From Panagrolaimus kolymaensis (taxonomy: Eukaryota; Nematoda; Chromadorea; Rhabditida; Panagrolaimidae), in NCBI GenBank assembly GCA_028622995.1, contig JAJQJQ010000025.1:930001-994000 (forward strand): 64,000 nucleotides of DNA, written 5' to 3'. Position 1 is the first letter of the stretch; each line of letters opens with the position of its first letter. The notes beneath the pieces were generated by a model that was given only the letters and a program-made list of their open reading frames with translations, had not been told where the DNA came from and ran no database searches. This document shows positions 1 through 15,000 of the stretch, one piece after another. Made by a program: the position numbers and the translations under genes.

Positions 1-3000
1 TAAAAGTTAATTTCTTCAACGAAAAATAATAAAAGTAAAAGCATGAAAGCTGTTTTGAAACTTTGATGTTCAGGGATTAGAATTTTTAGTTTTTAAATAA
101 AATATTTTGCTGGCTATGTTATTTATTGCACCAATTATTTAATGATTTCTTCAACGAAAAATAATAAAAGTAAAAGCATGAAAGCTGTTTTGAAACTTTG
201 ATGTTCAGGGATGAGGATTTTTAGTTTTTAAATAAAATATTTTGTTGGCTATAAAATTTACTGCACCAAATAAAAGTTAATTTCTTCAACGGAAAATAAT
301 AAAAGTAAAAGCCTGAAAGCTGTTTTGAAACTTTGATGTTCAGGGATGAGAATTTTTAGTTTTTAAATAAAATATTTTGTTGGCTATGTTATTTATTGCA
401 CCAATTATTTAATGATTTCTTCAACGAAAAATAATAAAAGTAAAAGCATGAAAGCTGTTTTGAAACTTTGATGTTCAGGGATGAGAATTTTTAGTTTTTA
501 AATAAAATATTTTGTTGGCTATAAAATTTACTGCACCAAATAAAAGTTAATTTCTTCAACGAAAAATAATAAAAGTAAAAGCATGAAAGCTGTTTTGAAA
601 CTTTGATGTTCAGGGATGAGAATTTTTAGTTTTTAAATAAAATATTTTGTTGGCTATAAAATTTACTGCACCAAATAAAAGTTAATTTCTTCAACGAAAA
701 ATAATAAAAGTAAAAGCCTGAAAGCTGTTTTGAAACTTTGATGTTCAGGGATTAGAATTTTTAGTTTTTAAATAAAATATTTTGCTGGCTATGTTATTTA
801 TTGCACCAATTATTTAATGATTTCTTCAACGAAAAATAATAAAAGTAAAAGCATGAAAGCTGTTTTGAAACTTTGATGTTCAGGGATGAGGATTTTTAGT
901 TTTTAAATAAAATATTTTGTTGGCTATGTTATTTATTGCACCAATTATTTAATGATTTCTTCAACGAAAAATAATAAAAGTAAAAGCATGAAAGCTGTTT
1001 TGAAACTTTGATGTTCAGGGATGAGAATTTTTAGTTTTTAAATAAAATATTTTGTTGGCTATAAAATTTACTGCACCAAATAAAAGTTAATTTCTTCAAC
1101 GAAAAATAATAAAAGTAAAAGCCTGAAAGCTGTTTTGAAACTTTGATGTTCAGGGATGAGAATTTTTAGTTTTTAAATAAAATATTTTGCTGGCTATGTT
1201 ATTTATTGCACCAATTATTTAATGATTTCTTCAACGAAAAATAATAAAAGTAAAAGCATGAAAGCTGTTTTGAAACTTTGATGTTCAGGGATTAGAATTT
1301 TTAGTTTTTAAATAAAATATTTTGCTGGCTATGTTATTTATTGCACCAATTATTTAATGATTTCTTCAACGAAAAATAATAAAAGTAAAAGCATGAAAGC
1401 TGTTTTGAAACTTTGATGTTCAGGGATGAGAATTTTTAGTTTTTAAATAAAATATTTTGTTGGCTATGTTATTTATTGCACCAATTATTTAATGATTTCT
1501 TCAACGAAAAATAATAAAAGTAAAAGCCTGAAAGCTGTTTTGAAACTTTGATGTTCAGGGATGAGAATTTTTAGTTTTTAAATAAAATATTTTGTTGGCT
1601 ATAAAATTTACTGCACCAAATAAAAGTTAATTTCTTCAACGAAAAATAATAAAAGTAAAAGCATGAAAGCTGTTTTGAAACTTTGATGTTCAGGGATTAG
1701 AATTTTTAGTTTTTAAATAAAATATTTTGCTGGCTATGTTATTTATTGCACCAATTATTTAATGATTTCTTCAACGAAAAATAATAAAAGTAAAAGCATG
1801 AAAGCTGTTTTGAAACTTTGATGTTCAGGGATGAGGATTTTTAGTTTTTAAATAAAATATTTTGTTGGCTATAAAATTTACTGCACCAAATAAAAGTTAA
1901 TTTCTTCAACGGAAAATAATAAAAGTAAAAGCCTGAAAGCTGTTTTGAAACTTTGATGTTCAGGGATGAGAATTTTTAGTTTTTAAATAAAATATTTTGT
2001 TGGCTATAAAATTTACTGCACCAAATAAAAGTTAATTTCTTCAACGAAAAATAATAAAAGTAAAAGCATGAAAGCTGTTTTGAAACTTTGATGTTCAGGG
2101 ATTAGAATTTTTAGTTTTTAAATAAAATATTTTGCTGGCTATGTTATTTATTGCACCAATTATTTAATGATTTCTTCAACGAAAAATAATAAAAGTAAAA
2201 GCATGAAAGCTGTTTTGAAACTTTATGTTCAGGGATGAGAATTTTTAGTTTTTAAATAAAATATTTTGTTGGCTATAAAATTTACTGCACCAAATAAAAG
2301 TTAATTTCTTCAACGAAAAATAATAAAAGTAAAAGCATGAAAGCTGTTTTGAAACTTTGATGTTCAGGGATGAGAATTTTTAGTTTTTAAATAAAATATT
2401 TTGTTGGCTATAAAATTTACTGCACCAAATAAAAGTTAATTTCTTCAACGAAAAATAATAAAAGTAAAAGCCTGAAAGCTGTTTTGAAACTTTGATGTTC
2501 AGGGATTAGAATTTTTAGTTTTTAAATAAAATATTTTGCTGGCTATGTTATTTATTGCACCAATTATTTAATGATTTCTTCAACGAAAAATAATAAAAGT
2601 AAAAGCATGAAAGCTGTTTTGAAACTTTGATGTTCAGGGATGAGGATTTTTAGTTTTTAAATAAAATATTTTGTTGGCTATGTTATTTATTGCACCAATT
2701 ATTTAATGATTTCTTCAACGAAAAATAATAAAAGTAAAAGCATGAAAGCTGTTTTGAAACTTTGATGTTCAGGGATGAGAATTTTTAGTTTTTAAATAAA
2801 ATATTTTGTTGGCTATAAAATTTACTGCACCAAATAAAAGTTAATTTCTTCAACGAAAAATAATAAAAGTAAAAGCCTGAAAGCTGTTTTGAAACTTTGA
2901 TGTTCAGGGATGAGAATTTTTAGTTTTTAAATAAAATATTTTGTTGGCTATAAAATTTACTGCACCAAATAAAAGTTAATTTCTTCAACGAAAAATAATA

Positions 3001-6000
3001 AAAGTAAAAGCATGAAAGCTGTTTTGAAACTTTGATGTTCAGGGATTAGAATTTTTAGTTTTTAAATAAAATATTTTGCTGGCTATGTTATTTATTGCAC
3101 CAATTATTTAATGATTTCTTCAACGAAAAATAATAAAAGTAAAAGCATGAAAGCTGTTTTGAAACTTTGATGTTCAGGGATGAGAATTTTTAGTTTTTAA
3201 ATAAAATATTTTGCTGGCTATGTTATTTATTGCACCAATTATTTAATGATTTCTTCAACGAAAAATAATAAAAGTAAAAGCCTGAAAGCTGTTTTGAAAC
3301 TTTGATGTTCAGGGATGAGAATTTTTAGTTTTTAAATAAAATATTTTGTTGGCTATAAAATTTACTGCACCAAATAAAAGTTAATTTCTTCAACGAAAAA
3401 TAATAAAAGTAAAAGCATGAAAGCTGTTTTGAAACTTTGATGTTCAGGGATTAGAATTTTTAGTTTTTAAATAAAATATTTTGCTGGCTATGTTATTTAT
3501 TGCACCAATTATTTAATGATTTCTTCAACGAAAAATAATAAAAGTAAAAGCATGAAAGCTGTTTTGAAACTTTGATGTTCAGGGATGAGGATTTTTAGTT
3601 TTTAAATAAAATATTTTGTTGGCTATAAAATTTACTGCACCAAATAAAAGTTAATTTCTTCAACGGAAAATAATAAAAGTAAAAGCCTGAAAGCTGTTTT
3701 GAAACTTTGATGTTCAGGGATGAGAATTTTTAGTTTTTAAATAAAATATTTTGTTGGCTATAAAATTTACTGCACCAAATAAAAGTTAATTTCTTCAACG
3801 AAAAATAATAAAAGTAAAAGCATGAAAGCTGTTTTGAAACTTTGATGTTCAGGGATTAGAATTTTTAGTTTTTAAATAAAATATTTTGCTGGCTATGTTA
3901 TTTATTGCACCAATTATTTAATGATTTCTTCAACGAAAAATAATAAAAGTAAAAGCATGAAAGCTGTTTTGAAACTTTGATGTTCAGGGATGAGAATTTT
4001 TAGTTTTTAAATAAAATATTTTGTTGGCTATAAAATTTACTGCACCAAATAAAAGTTAATTTCTTCAACGAAAAATAATAAAAGTAAAAGCATGAAAGCT
4101 GTTTTGAAACTTTGATGTTCAGGGATTAGAATTTTTAGTTTTTAAATAAAATATTTTGCTGGCTATGTTATTTATTGCACCAATTATTTAATGATTTCTT
4201 CAACGAAAAATAATAAAAGTAAAAGCATGAAAGCTGTTTTGAAACTTTGATGTTCAGGGATGAGAATTTTTAGTTTTTAAATAAAATATTTTGTTGGCTA
4301 TAAAATTTACTGCACCAAATAAAAGTTAATTTCTTCAACGAAAAATAATAAAAGTAAAAGCATGAAAGCTGTTTTGAAACTTTGATGTTCAGGGATGAGA
4401 ATTTTTAGTTTTTAAATAAAATATTTTGTTGGCTATAAAATTTACTGCACCAAATAAAAGTTAATTTCTTCAACGAAAAATAATAAAAGTAAAAGCCTGA
4501 AAGCTGTTTTGAAACTTTGATGTTCAGGGATGAGAATTTTTAGTTTTTAAATAAAATATTTTGTTGGCTATAAAATTTACTGCACCAAATAAAAGTTAAT
4601 TTCTTCAACGAAAAATAATAAAAGTAAAAGCATGAAAGCTGTTTTGAAACTTTGATGTTCAGGGATTAGAATTTTTAGTTTTTAAATAAAATATTTTGCT
4701 GGCTATGTTATTTATTGCACCAATTATTTAATGATTTCTTCAACGAAAAATAATAAAAGTAAAAGCATGATAGCTGTTTTGAAACTTTGATGTTCAGGGA
4801 TGAGGATTTTTAGTTTTTAAATAAAATATTTTGTTGGCTATGTTATTTATTGCACCAATTATTTAATGATTTCTTCAACGAAAAATAATAAAAGTAAAAG
4901 CATGAAAGCTGTTTTGAAACTTTGATGTTCAGGGATGAGAATTTTTAGTTTTTAAATAAAATATTTTGTTGGCTATAAAATTTACTGCACCAAATAAAAG
5001 TTAATTTCTTCAACGAAAACTAATAAAAGTAAAAGCATGAAAGCTGTTTTGAAACTTTGATGTTCAGGGATGAGAATTTTTAGTTTTTTAATAAAATATT
5101 TTGTTGGCTATAAAATTTACTGCACCAAATAAAAGTTAATTTCTTCAACGAAAAATAATAAAAGTAAAAGCCTGAAAGCTGTTTTGAAACTTTGATGTTC
5201 AGGGATGAGAATTTTTAGTTTTTAAATAAAATATTTTGTTGGCTATAAAATTTACTGCACCAAATAAAAGTTAATTTCTTCAACGAAAAATAATAAAAGT
5301 AAAAGCATGAAAGCTGTTTTGAAACTTTGATGTTCAGGGATTAGAATTTTTAGTTTTTAAATAAAATATTTTGCTGGCTATGTTATTTATTGCACCAATT
5401 ATTTAATGATTTCTTCAACGAAAAATAATAAAAGTAAAAGCATGAAAGCTGTTTTGAAACTTTGATGTTCAGGGATGAGAATTTTTAGTTTTTAAATAAA
5501 ATATTTTGCTGGCTATGTTATTTATTGCACCAATTATTTAATGATTTCTTCAACGAAAAATAATAAAAGTAAAAGCCTGAAAGCTGTTTTGAAACTTTGA
5601 TGTTCAGGGATGAGAATTTTTAGTTTTTAAATAAAATATTTTGTTGGCTATAAAATTTACTGCACCAAATAAAAGTTAATTTCTTAGACGAAAAATAATA
5701 AAAGTAAAAGCATGAAAGCTGTTTTGAAACTTTGATGTTCAGGGATGAGAATTTTTAGTTTTTTAATAAAATATTTTGTTGGCTATAAAATTTACTGCAC
5801 CAAATAAAAGTTAATTTCTTCAACGAAAAATAATAAAAGTAAAAGCATGAAAGCTGTTTTGAAACTTTGATGTTCAGGGATGAGAATTTTTAGTTTTTTA
5901 ATAAAATATTTTGTTGGCTATAAAATTTACTGCACCAAATAAAAGTTAATTTCTTCAACGAAAAATAATAAAAGTAAAAGCATGAAAGCTGTTTTGAAAC

Positions 6001-9000
6001 TTTGATGTTCAGGGATGAGAATTTTTAGTTTTTAAATAAAATATTTTGCTGGCTATGTTATTTATTGCACCAATTATTTAATGATTTCTTCAACGAAAAA
6101 TAATAAAAGTAAAAGCATGAAAGCTGTTTTGAAACTTTGATGTTCAGGGATGAGAATTTTTTGTTTTTTAATAAAATATTTTGTTGGCTATAAAATTTAC
6201 TGCACCAAATAAAAGTTAATTTCTTCAACGAAAAATAATAAAAGTAAAAGCATGAAAGCTGTTTTGAAACTTTGATGTTCAGGGATGAGAATTTTTAGTT
6301 TTTTAATAAAATATTTTGTTGGCTATAAAATTTACTGCACCAAATAAAAGTTAATTTCTTCAACGAAAAATAATAAAAGTAAAAGCATGAAAGCTGTTTT
6401 GAAACTTTGATGTTCAGGGATGAGAATTTTTAGTTTTTAAATAAAATATTTTGCTGGCTATGTTATTTATTGCACCAATTATTTAATGATTTCTTCAACG
6501 AAAAATAATAAAAGTAAAAGCATGAAAGCTGTTTTGAAACTTTGATGTTCAGGGATGAGAATTTTTTGTTTTTTAATAAAATATTTTGTTGGCTATAAAA
6601 TTTACTGCACCAAATAAAAGTTAATTTCTTCAACGAAAAATAATAAAAGTAAAAGCCTGAAAGCTGTTTTGAAACTTTGATGTTCAGGGATGAGAATTTT
6701 TTGTTTTTAAATAAAATATTTTGTTGGCTATGTTATTTATTGCACCAATTATTTAATGATTTCTTCAACGAAAAATAATAAAAGTAAAAGCATGAAAGCT
6801 GTTTTGAAACTTTGATGTTCAGGGATGAGAATTTTTAGTTTTTAAATAAAATATTTTGCTGGCTATGTTATTTATTGCACCAATTATTTAATGATTTCTT
6901 CAACGAAAAATAATAAAAGTAAAAGCATGAAAGCTGTTTTGAAACTTTGATGTTCAGGGATGAGAATTTTTAGTTTTTAAATAAAATATTTTGTTGGCTA
7001 TAAAATTTACTGCACCAAATAAAAGTTAATTTCTTCAACGAAAAATAATAAAAGTAAAAGCATGAAAGCTGTTTTGAAACTTTGATGTTCAGGGATGAGA
7101 ATTTTTAGTTTTTTAATAAAATATTTTGTTGGCTATAAAATTTACTGCACCAAATAAAAGTTAATTTCTTCAACGAAAAATAATAAAAGTAAAAGCATGA
7201 AAGCTGTTTTGAAACTTTGATGTTCAGGGATGAGAATTTTTAGTTTTTTAATAAAATATTTTGTTGGCTATAAAATTTACTCCACCAAATAAAAGTTAAT
7301 TTCTTCAACGAAAAATAATAAAAGTAAAAGCATGAAAGCTGTTTTGAAACTTTGATGTTCAGGGATGAGAATTTTTAGTTTTTAAATAAAATATTTTGCT
7401 GGCTATGTTATTTATTGCACCAATTATTTAATGATTTCTTCAACGAAAAATAATAAAAGTAAAAGCATGAAAGCTGTTTTGAAACTTTGATGTTCAGGGA
7501 TGAGAATTTTTTGTTTTTTAATAAAATATTTTGTTGGCTATAAAATTTACTGCACCAAATAAAAGTTAATTTCTTCAACGAAAAATAATAAAAGTAAAAG
7601 CATGAAAGCTGTTTTGAAACTTTGATGTTCAGGGATGAGAATTTTTAGTTTTTAAATAAAATATTTTGCTGGCTATGTTATTTATTGCACCAATTATTTA
7701 ATGATTTCTTCAACGAAAAATAATAAAAGTAAAAGCCTGAAAGCTGTTTTGAAACTTTGATGTTCAGGGATGAGAATTTTTAGTTTTTAAATAAAATATT
7801 TTGTTGGCTATAAAATTTACTGCACCAAATAAAAGTTAATTTCTTCAACGAAAAATAATAAAAGTAAAAGCATGAAAGCTGTTTTGAAACTTTGATGTTC
7901 AGGGATGAGAATTTTTAGTTTTTTAATAAAATATTTTGTTGGCTATAAAATTTACTGCACCAAATAAAAGTTAATTTCTTCAACGAAAAATAATAAAAGT
8001 AAAAGCATGAAAGCTGTTTTGAAACTTTGATGTTCAGGGATGAGAATTTTTAGTTTTTTAATAAAATATTTTGTTGGCTATAAAATTTACTGCACCAAAT
8101 AAAAGTTAATTTCTTCAACGAAAAATAATAAAAGTAAAAGCATGAAAGCTGTTTTGAAACTTTGATGTTCAGGGATGAGAATTTTTAGTTTTTAAATAAA
8201 ATATTTTGCTGGCTATGTTATTTATTGCACCAATTATTTAATGATTTCTTCAACGAAAAATAATAAAAGTAAAAGCATGAAAGCTGTTTTGAAACTTTGA
8301 TGTTCAGGGATGAGAATTTTTTGTTTTTTAATAAAATATTTTGTTGGCTATAAAATTTACTGCACCAAATAAAAGTTAATTTCTTCAACGAAAAATAATA
8401 AAAGTAAAAGCATGAAAGCTGTTTTGAAACTTTGATGTTCAGGGATGAGAATTTTTAGTTTTTTAATAAAATATTTTGTTGGCTATAAAATTTACTGCAC
8501 CAAATAAAAGTTAATTTCTTCAACGAAAAATAATAAAAGTAAAAGCATGAAAGCTGTTTTGAAACTTTGATGTTCAGGGATGAGAATTTTTAGTTTTTAA
8601 ATAAAATATTTTGCTGGCTATGTTATTTATTGCACCAATTATTTAATGATTTCTTCAACGAAAAATAATAAAAGTAAAAGCATGAAAGCTGTTTTGAAAC
8701 TTTGATGTTCAGGGATGAGAATTTTTAGTTTTTAAATAAAATATTTTGCTGGCTATGTTATTTATTGCACCAATTATTTAATGATTTCTTCAACGAAAAA
8801 TAATAAAAGTAAAAGCATGAAAGCTGTTTTGAAACTTTGATGTTCAGGGATGAGAATTTTTTGTTTTTAAATAAAATATTTTGTTGGCTATGTTATTTAT
8901 TGCACCAATTATTTAATGATTTCTTCAACGAAAAATAATAAAAGTAAAAGCATGAAAGCTGTTTTGAAACTTTGATGTTCAGGGATGAGAATTTTTTGTT

Positions 9001-12000
9001 TTTTAATAAAATATTTTGTTGGCTATAAAATTTACTGCACCAAATAAAAGTTAATTTCTTCAACGAAAAATAATAAAAGTAAAAGCCTGAAAGCTGTTTT
9101 GAAACTTTGATGTTCAGGGATGAGAATTTTTTGTTTTTAAATAAAATATTTTGTTGGCTATGTTATTTATTGCACCAATTATTTAATGATTTCTTCAACG
9201 AAAAATAATAAAAGTAAAAGCATGAAAGCTGTTTTGAAACTTTGATGTTCAGGGATGAGAATTTTTTGTTTTTTAATAAAATATTTTGCTGGCTATGTTA
9301 TTTATTGCACCAATTATTTAATGATTTCTTCAACGAAAAATAATAAAAGTAAAAGCATGAAAGCTGTTTTGAAACTTTGATGTTCAGGGATGAGAATTTT
9401 TTGTTTTTTAATAAAATATTTTGTTGGCTATAAAATTTACTGCACCAAATAAAAGTTAATTTCTTCAACGAAAAATAATAAAAGTAAAAGCCTGAAAGCT
9501 GTTTTGAAACTTTGATGTTCAGGGATGAGAATTTTTTGTTTTTAAATAAAATATTTTGTTGGCTATGTTATTTATTGCACCAATTATTTAATGATTTCTT
9601 CAACGAAAAATAATAAAAGTAAAAGCATGAAAGCTGTTTTGAAACTTTGATGTTCAGGGATGAGAATTTTTAGTTTTTAAATAAAATATTTTGCTGGCTA
9701 TGTTATTTATTGCACCAATTATTTAATGATTTCTTCAACGAAAAATAATAAAAGTAAAAGCATGAAAGCTGTTTTGAAACTTTGATGTTCAGGGATGAGA
9801 ATTTTTAGTTTTTAAATAAAATATTTTGTTGGCTATAAAATTTACTGCACCAAATAAAAGTTAATTTCTTCAACGAAAAATAATAAAAGTAAAAGCATGA
9901 AAGCTGTTTTGAAACTTTGATGTTCAGGGATGAGAATTTTTAGTTTTTTAATAAAATATTTTGTTGGCTATAAAATTTACTGCACCAAATAAAAGTTAAT
10001 TTCTTCAACGAAAAATAATAAAAGTAAAAGCATGAAAGCTGTTTTGAAACTTTGATGTTCAGGGATGAGAATTTTTAGTTTTTTAATAAAATATTTTGTT
10101 GGCTATAAAATTTACTGCACCAAATAAAAGTTAATTTCTTCAACGAAAAATAATAAAAGTAAAAGCATGAAAGCTGTTTTGAAACTTTGATGTTCAGGGA
10201 TGAGAATTTTTAGTTTTTAAATAAAATATTTTGCTGGCTATGTTATTTATTGCACCAATTATTTAATGATTTCTTCAACGAAAAATAATAAAAGTAAAAG
10301 CATGAAAGCTGTTTTGAAACTTTGATGTTCAGGGATGAGAATTTTTTGTTTTTTAATAAAATATTTTGTTGGCTATAAAATTTACTGCACCAAATAAAAG
10401 TTAATTTCTTCAACGAAAAATAATAAAAGTAAAAGCATGAAAGCTGTTTTGAAACTTTGATGTTCAGGGATGAGAATTTTTAGTTTTTAAATAAAATATT
10501 TTGCTGGCTATGTTATTTATTGCACCAATTATTTAATGATTTCTTCAACGAAAAATAATAAAAGTAAAAGCCTGAAAGCTGTTTTGAAACTTTGATGTTC
10601 AGGGATGAGAATTTTTAGTTTTTAAATAAAATATTTTGTTGGCTATAAAATTTACTGCACCAAATAAAAGTTAATTTCTTCAACGAAAAATAATAAAAGT
10701 AAAAGCATGAAAGCTGTTTTGAAACTTTGATGTTCAGGGATGAGAATTTTTAGTTTTTTAATAAAATATTTTGTTGGCTATAAAATTTACTGCACCAAAT
10801 AAAAGTTAATTTCTTCAACGAAAAATAATAAAAGTAAAAGCATGAAAGCTGTTTTGAAACTTTGATGTTCAGGGATGAGAATTTTTAGTTTTTTAATAAA
10901 ATATTTTGTTGGCTATAAAATTTACTGCACCAAATAAAAGTTAATTTCTTCAACGAAAAATAATAAAAGTAAAAGCATGAAAGCTGTTTTGAAACTTTGA
11001 TGTTCAGGGATGAGAATTTTTAGTTTTTAAATAAAATATTTTGCTGGCTATGTTATTTATTGCACCAATTATTTAATGATTTCTTCAACGAAAAATAATA
11101 AAAGTAAAAGCATGAAAGCTGTTTTGAAACTTTGATGTTCAGGGATGAGAATTTTTTGTTTTTTAATAAAATATTTTGTTGGCTATAAAATTTACTGCAC
11201 CAAATAAAAGTTAATTTCTTCAACGAAAAATAATAAAAGTAAAAGCATGAAAGCTGTTTTGAAACTTTGATGTTCAGGGATGAGAATTTTTAGTTTTTTA
11301 ATAAAATATTTTGTTGGCTATAAAATTTACTGCACCAAATAAAAGTTAATTTCTTCAACGAAAAATAATAAAAGTAAAAGCATGAAAGCTGTTTTGAAAC
11401 TTTGATGTTCAGGGATGAGAATTTTTAGTTTTTAAATAAAATATTTTGCTGGCTATGTTATTTATTGCACCAATTATTTAATGATTTCTTCAACGAAAAA
11501 TAATAAAAGTAAAAGCATGAAAGCTGTTTTGAAACTTTGATGTTCAGGGATGAGAATTTTTAGTTTTTAAATAAAATATTTTGCTGGCTATGTTATTTAT
11601 TGCACCAATTATTTAATGATTTCTTCAACGAAAAATAATAAAAGTAAAAGCATGAAAGCTGTTTTGAAACTTTGATGTTCAGGGATGAGAATTTTTTGTT
11701 TTTAAATAAAATATTTTGTTGGCTATGTTATTTATTGCACCAATTATTTAATGATTTCTTCAACGAAAAATAATAAAAGTAAAAGCATGAAAGCTGTTTT
11801 GAAACTTTGATGTTCAGGGATGAGAATTTTTAGTTTTTTAATAAAATATTTTGTTGGCTATAAAATTTACTGCACCAAATAAAAGTTAATTTCTTCTACG
11901 AAAAATAATAAAAGTAAAAGCATGAAAGCTGTTTTGAAACTTTGATGTTCAGGGATGAGAATTTTTAGTTTTTAAATAAAATATTTTGCTGGCTATGTTA

Positions 12001-15000
12001 TTTATTGCACCAATTATTTAATGATTTCTTCAACGAAAAATAATAAAAGTAAAAGCATGAAAGCTGTTTTGAAACTTTGATGTTCAGGGATGAGAATTTT
12101 TTGTTTTTTAATAAAATATTTTGTTGGCTATAAAATTTACTGCACCAAATAAAAGTTAATTTCTTCAACGAAAAATAATAAAAGTAAAAGCATGAAAGCT
12201 GTTTTGAAACTTTGATGTTCAGGGATGAGAATTTTTAGTTTTTAAATAAAATATTTTGCTGGCTATGTTATTTATTGCACCAATTATTTAATGATTTCTT
12301 CAACGAAAAATAATAAAAGTAAAAGCCTGAAAGCTGTTTTGAAACTTTGATGTTCAGGGATGAGAATTTTTAGTTTTTAAATAAAATATTTTGTTGGCTA
12401 TAAAATTTACTGCACCAAATAAAAGTTAATTTCTTCAACGAAAAATAATAAAAGTAAAAGCATGAAAGCTGTTTTGAAACTTTGATGTTCAGGGATGAGA
12501 ATTTTTAGTTTTTTAATAAAATATTTTGTTGGCTATAAAATTTACTGCACCAAATAAAAGTTAATTTCTTCAACGAAAAATAATAAAAGTAAAAGCATGA
12601 AAGCTGTTTTGAAACTTTGATGTTCAGGGATGAGAATTTTTAGTTTTTTAATAAAATATTTTGTTGGCTATAAAATTTACTGCACCAAATAAAAGTTAAT
12701 TTCTTCAACGAAAAATAATAAAAGTAAAAGCATGAAAGCTGTTTTGAAACTTTGATGTTCAGGGATGAGAATTTTTAGTTTTTAAATAAAATATTTTGCT
12801 GGCTATGTTATTTATTGCACCAATTATTTAATGATTTCTTCAACGAAAAATAATAAAAGTAAAAGCATGAAAGCTGTTTTGAAACTTTGATGTTCAGGGA
12901 TGAGAATTTTTTGTTTTTTAATAAAATATTTTGTTGGCTATAAAATTTACTGCACCAAATAAAAGTTAATTTCTTCAACGAAAAATAATAAAAGTAAAAG
13001 CATGAAAGCTGTTTTGAAACTTTGATGTTCAGGGATGAGAATTTTTAGTTTTTAAATAAAATATTTTGCTGGCTATGTTATTTATTGCACCAATTATTTA
13101 ATGATTTCTTCAACGAAAAATAATAAAAGTAAAAGCATGAAAGCTGTTTTGAAACTTTGATGTTCAGGGATGAGAATTTTTAGTTTTTAAATAAAATATT
13201 TTGCTGGCTATGTTATTTATTGCACCAATTATTTAATGATTTCTTCAACGAAAAATAATAAAAGTAAAAGCATGAAAGCTGTTTTGAAACTTTGATGTTC
13301 AGGGATGAGAATTTTTAGTTTTTAAATAAAATATTTTGCTGGCTATGTTATTTATTGCACCAATTATTTAATGATTTCTTCAACGAAAAATAATAAAAGT
13401 AAAAGCATGAAAGCTGTTTTGAAACTTTGATGTTCAGGGATGAGAATTTTTTGTTTTTAAATAAAATATTTTGTTGGCTATGTTATTTATTGCACCAATT
13501 ATTTAATGATTTCTTCAACGAAAAATAATAAAAGTAAAAGCATGAAAGCTGTTTTGAAACTTTGATGTTCAGGGATGAGAATTTTTAGTTTTTAAATAAA
13601 ATATTTTGCTGGCTATGTTATTTATTGCACCAATTATTTAATGATTTCTTCAACGAAAAATAATAAAAGTAAAAGCATGAAAGCTGTTTTGAAACTTTGA
13701 TGTTCAGGGATGAGAATTTTTAGTTTTTAAATAAAATATTTTGCTGGCTATGTTATTTATTGCACCAATTATTTAATGATTTCTTCAACGAAAAATAATA
13801 AAAGTAAAAGCATGAAAGCTGTTTTGAAACTTTGATGTTCAGGGATGAGAATTTTTTGTTTTTTAATAAAATATTTTGTTGGCTATAAAATTTACTGCAC
13901 CAAATAAAAGTTAATTTCTTCAACGAAAAATAGCAAAAGTAAAAGCATGAAAGCTGTTTTGAAACTTTGATGTTCAGGGATGAGAATTTTTAGTTTTTAA
14001 ATAAAATATTTTGCTGGCTATGTTATTTATTGCACCAATTATTTAATGATTTCTTCAACGAAAAATAATAAAAGTAAAAGCATGAAAGCTGTTTTGAAAC
14101 TTTGATGTTCAGGGATGAGAATTTTTTGTTTTTTAATAAAATATTTTGTTGGCTATAAAATTTACTGCACCAAATAAAAGTTAATTTCTTCAACGAAAAA
14201 TAGCAAAAGTAAAAGCATGAAAGCTGTTTTGAAACTTTGATGTTCAGGGATGAGAATTTTTAGTTTTTAAATAAAATATTTTGCTGGCTATGTTATTTAT
14301 TGCACCAATTATTTAATGATTTCTTCAACGAAAAATAATAAAAGTAAAAGCATGAAAGCTGTTTTGAAACTTTGATGTTCAGGGATGAGAATTTTTAGTT
14401 TTTAAATAAAATATTTTGCTGGCTATGTTATTTATTGCACCAATTATTTAATGATTTCTTCAACGAAAAATAATAAAAGTAAAAGCATGAAAGCTGTTTT
14501 GAAACTTTGATGTTCAGGGATGAGAATTTTTTGTTTTTTAATAAAATATTTTGTTGGCTATAAAATTTACTGCACCAAATAAAAGTTAATTTCTTCAACG
14601 AAAAATAATAAAAGTAAAAGCATGAAAGCTGTTTTGAAACTTTGATGTTCAGGGATGAGAATTTTTAGTTTTTTAATAAAATATTTTGTTGGCTATAAAA
14701 TTTACTGCACCAAATAAAAGTTAATTTCTTCAACGAAAAATAATAAAAGTAAAAGCATGAAAGCTGTTTTGAAACTTTGATGTTCAGGGATGAGAATTTT
14801 TAGTTTTTAAATAAAATATTTTGCTGGCTATGTTATTTATTGCACCAATTATTTAATGATTTCTTCAACGAAAAATAATAAAAGTAAAAGCATGAAAGCT
14901 GTTTTGAAACTTTGATGTTCAGGGATGAGAATTTTTAGTTTTTAAATAAAATATTTTGCTGGCTATGTTATTTATTGCACCAATTATTTAATGATTTCTT

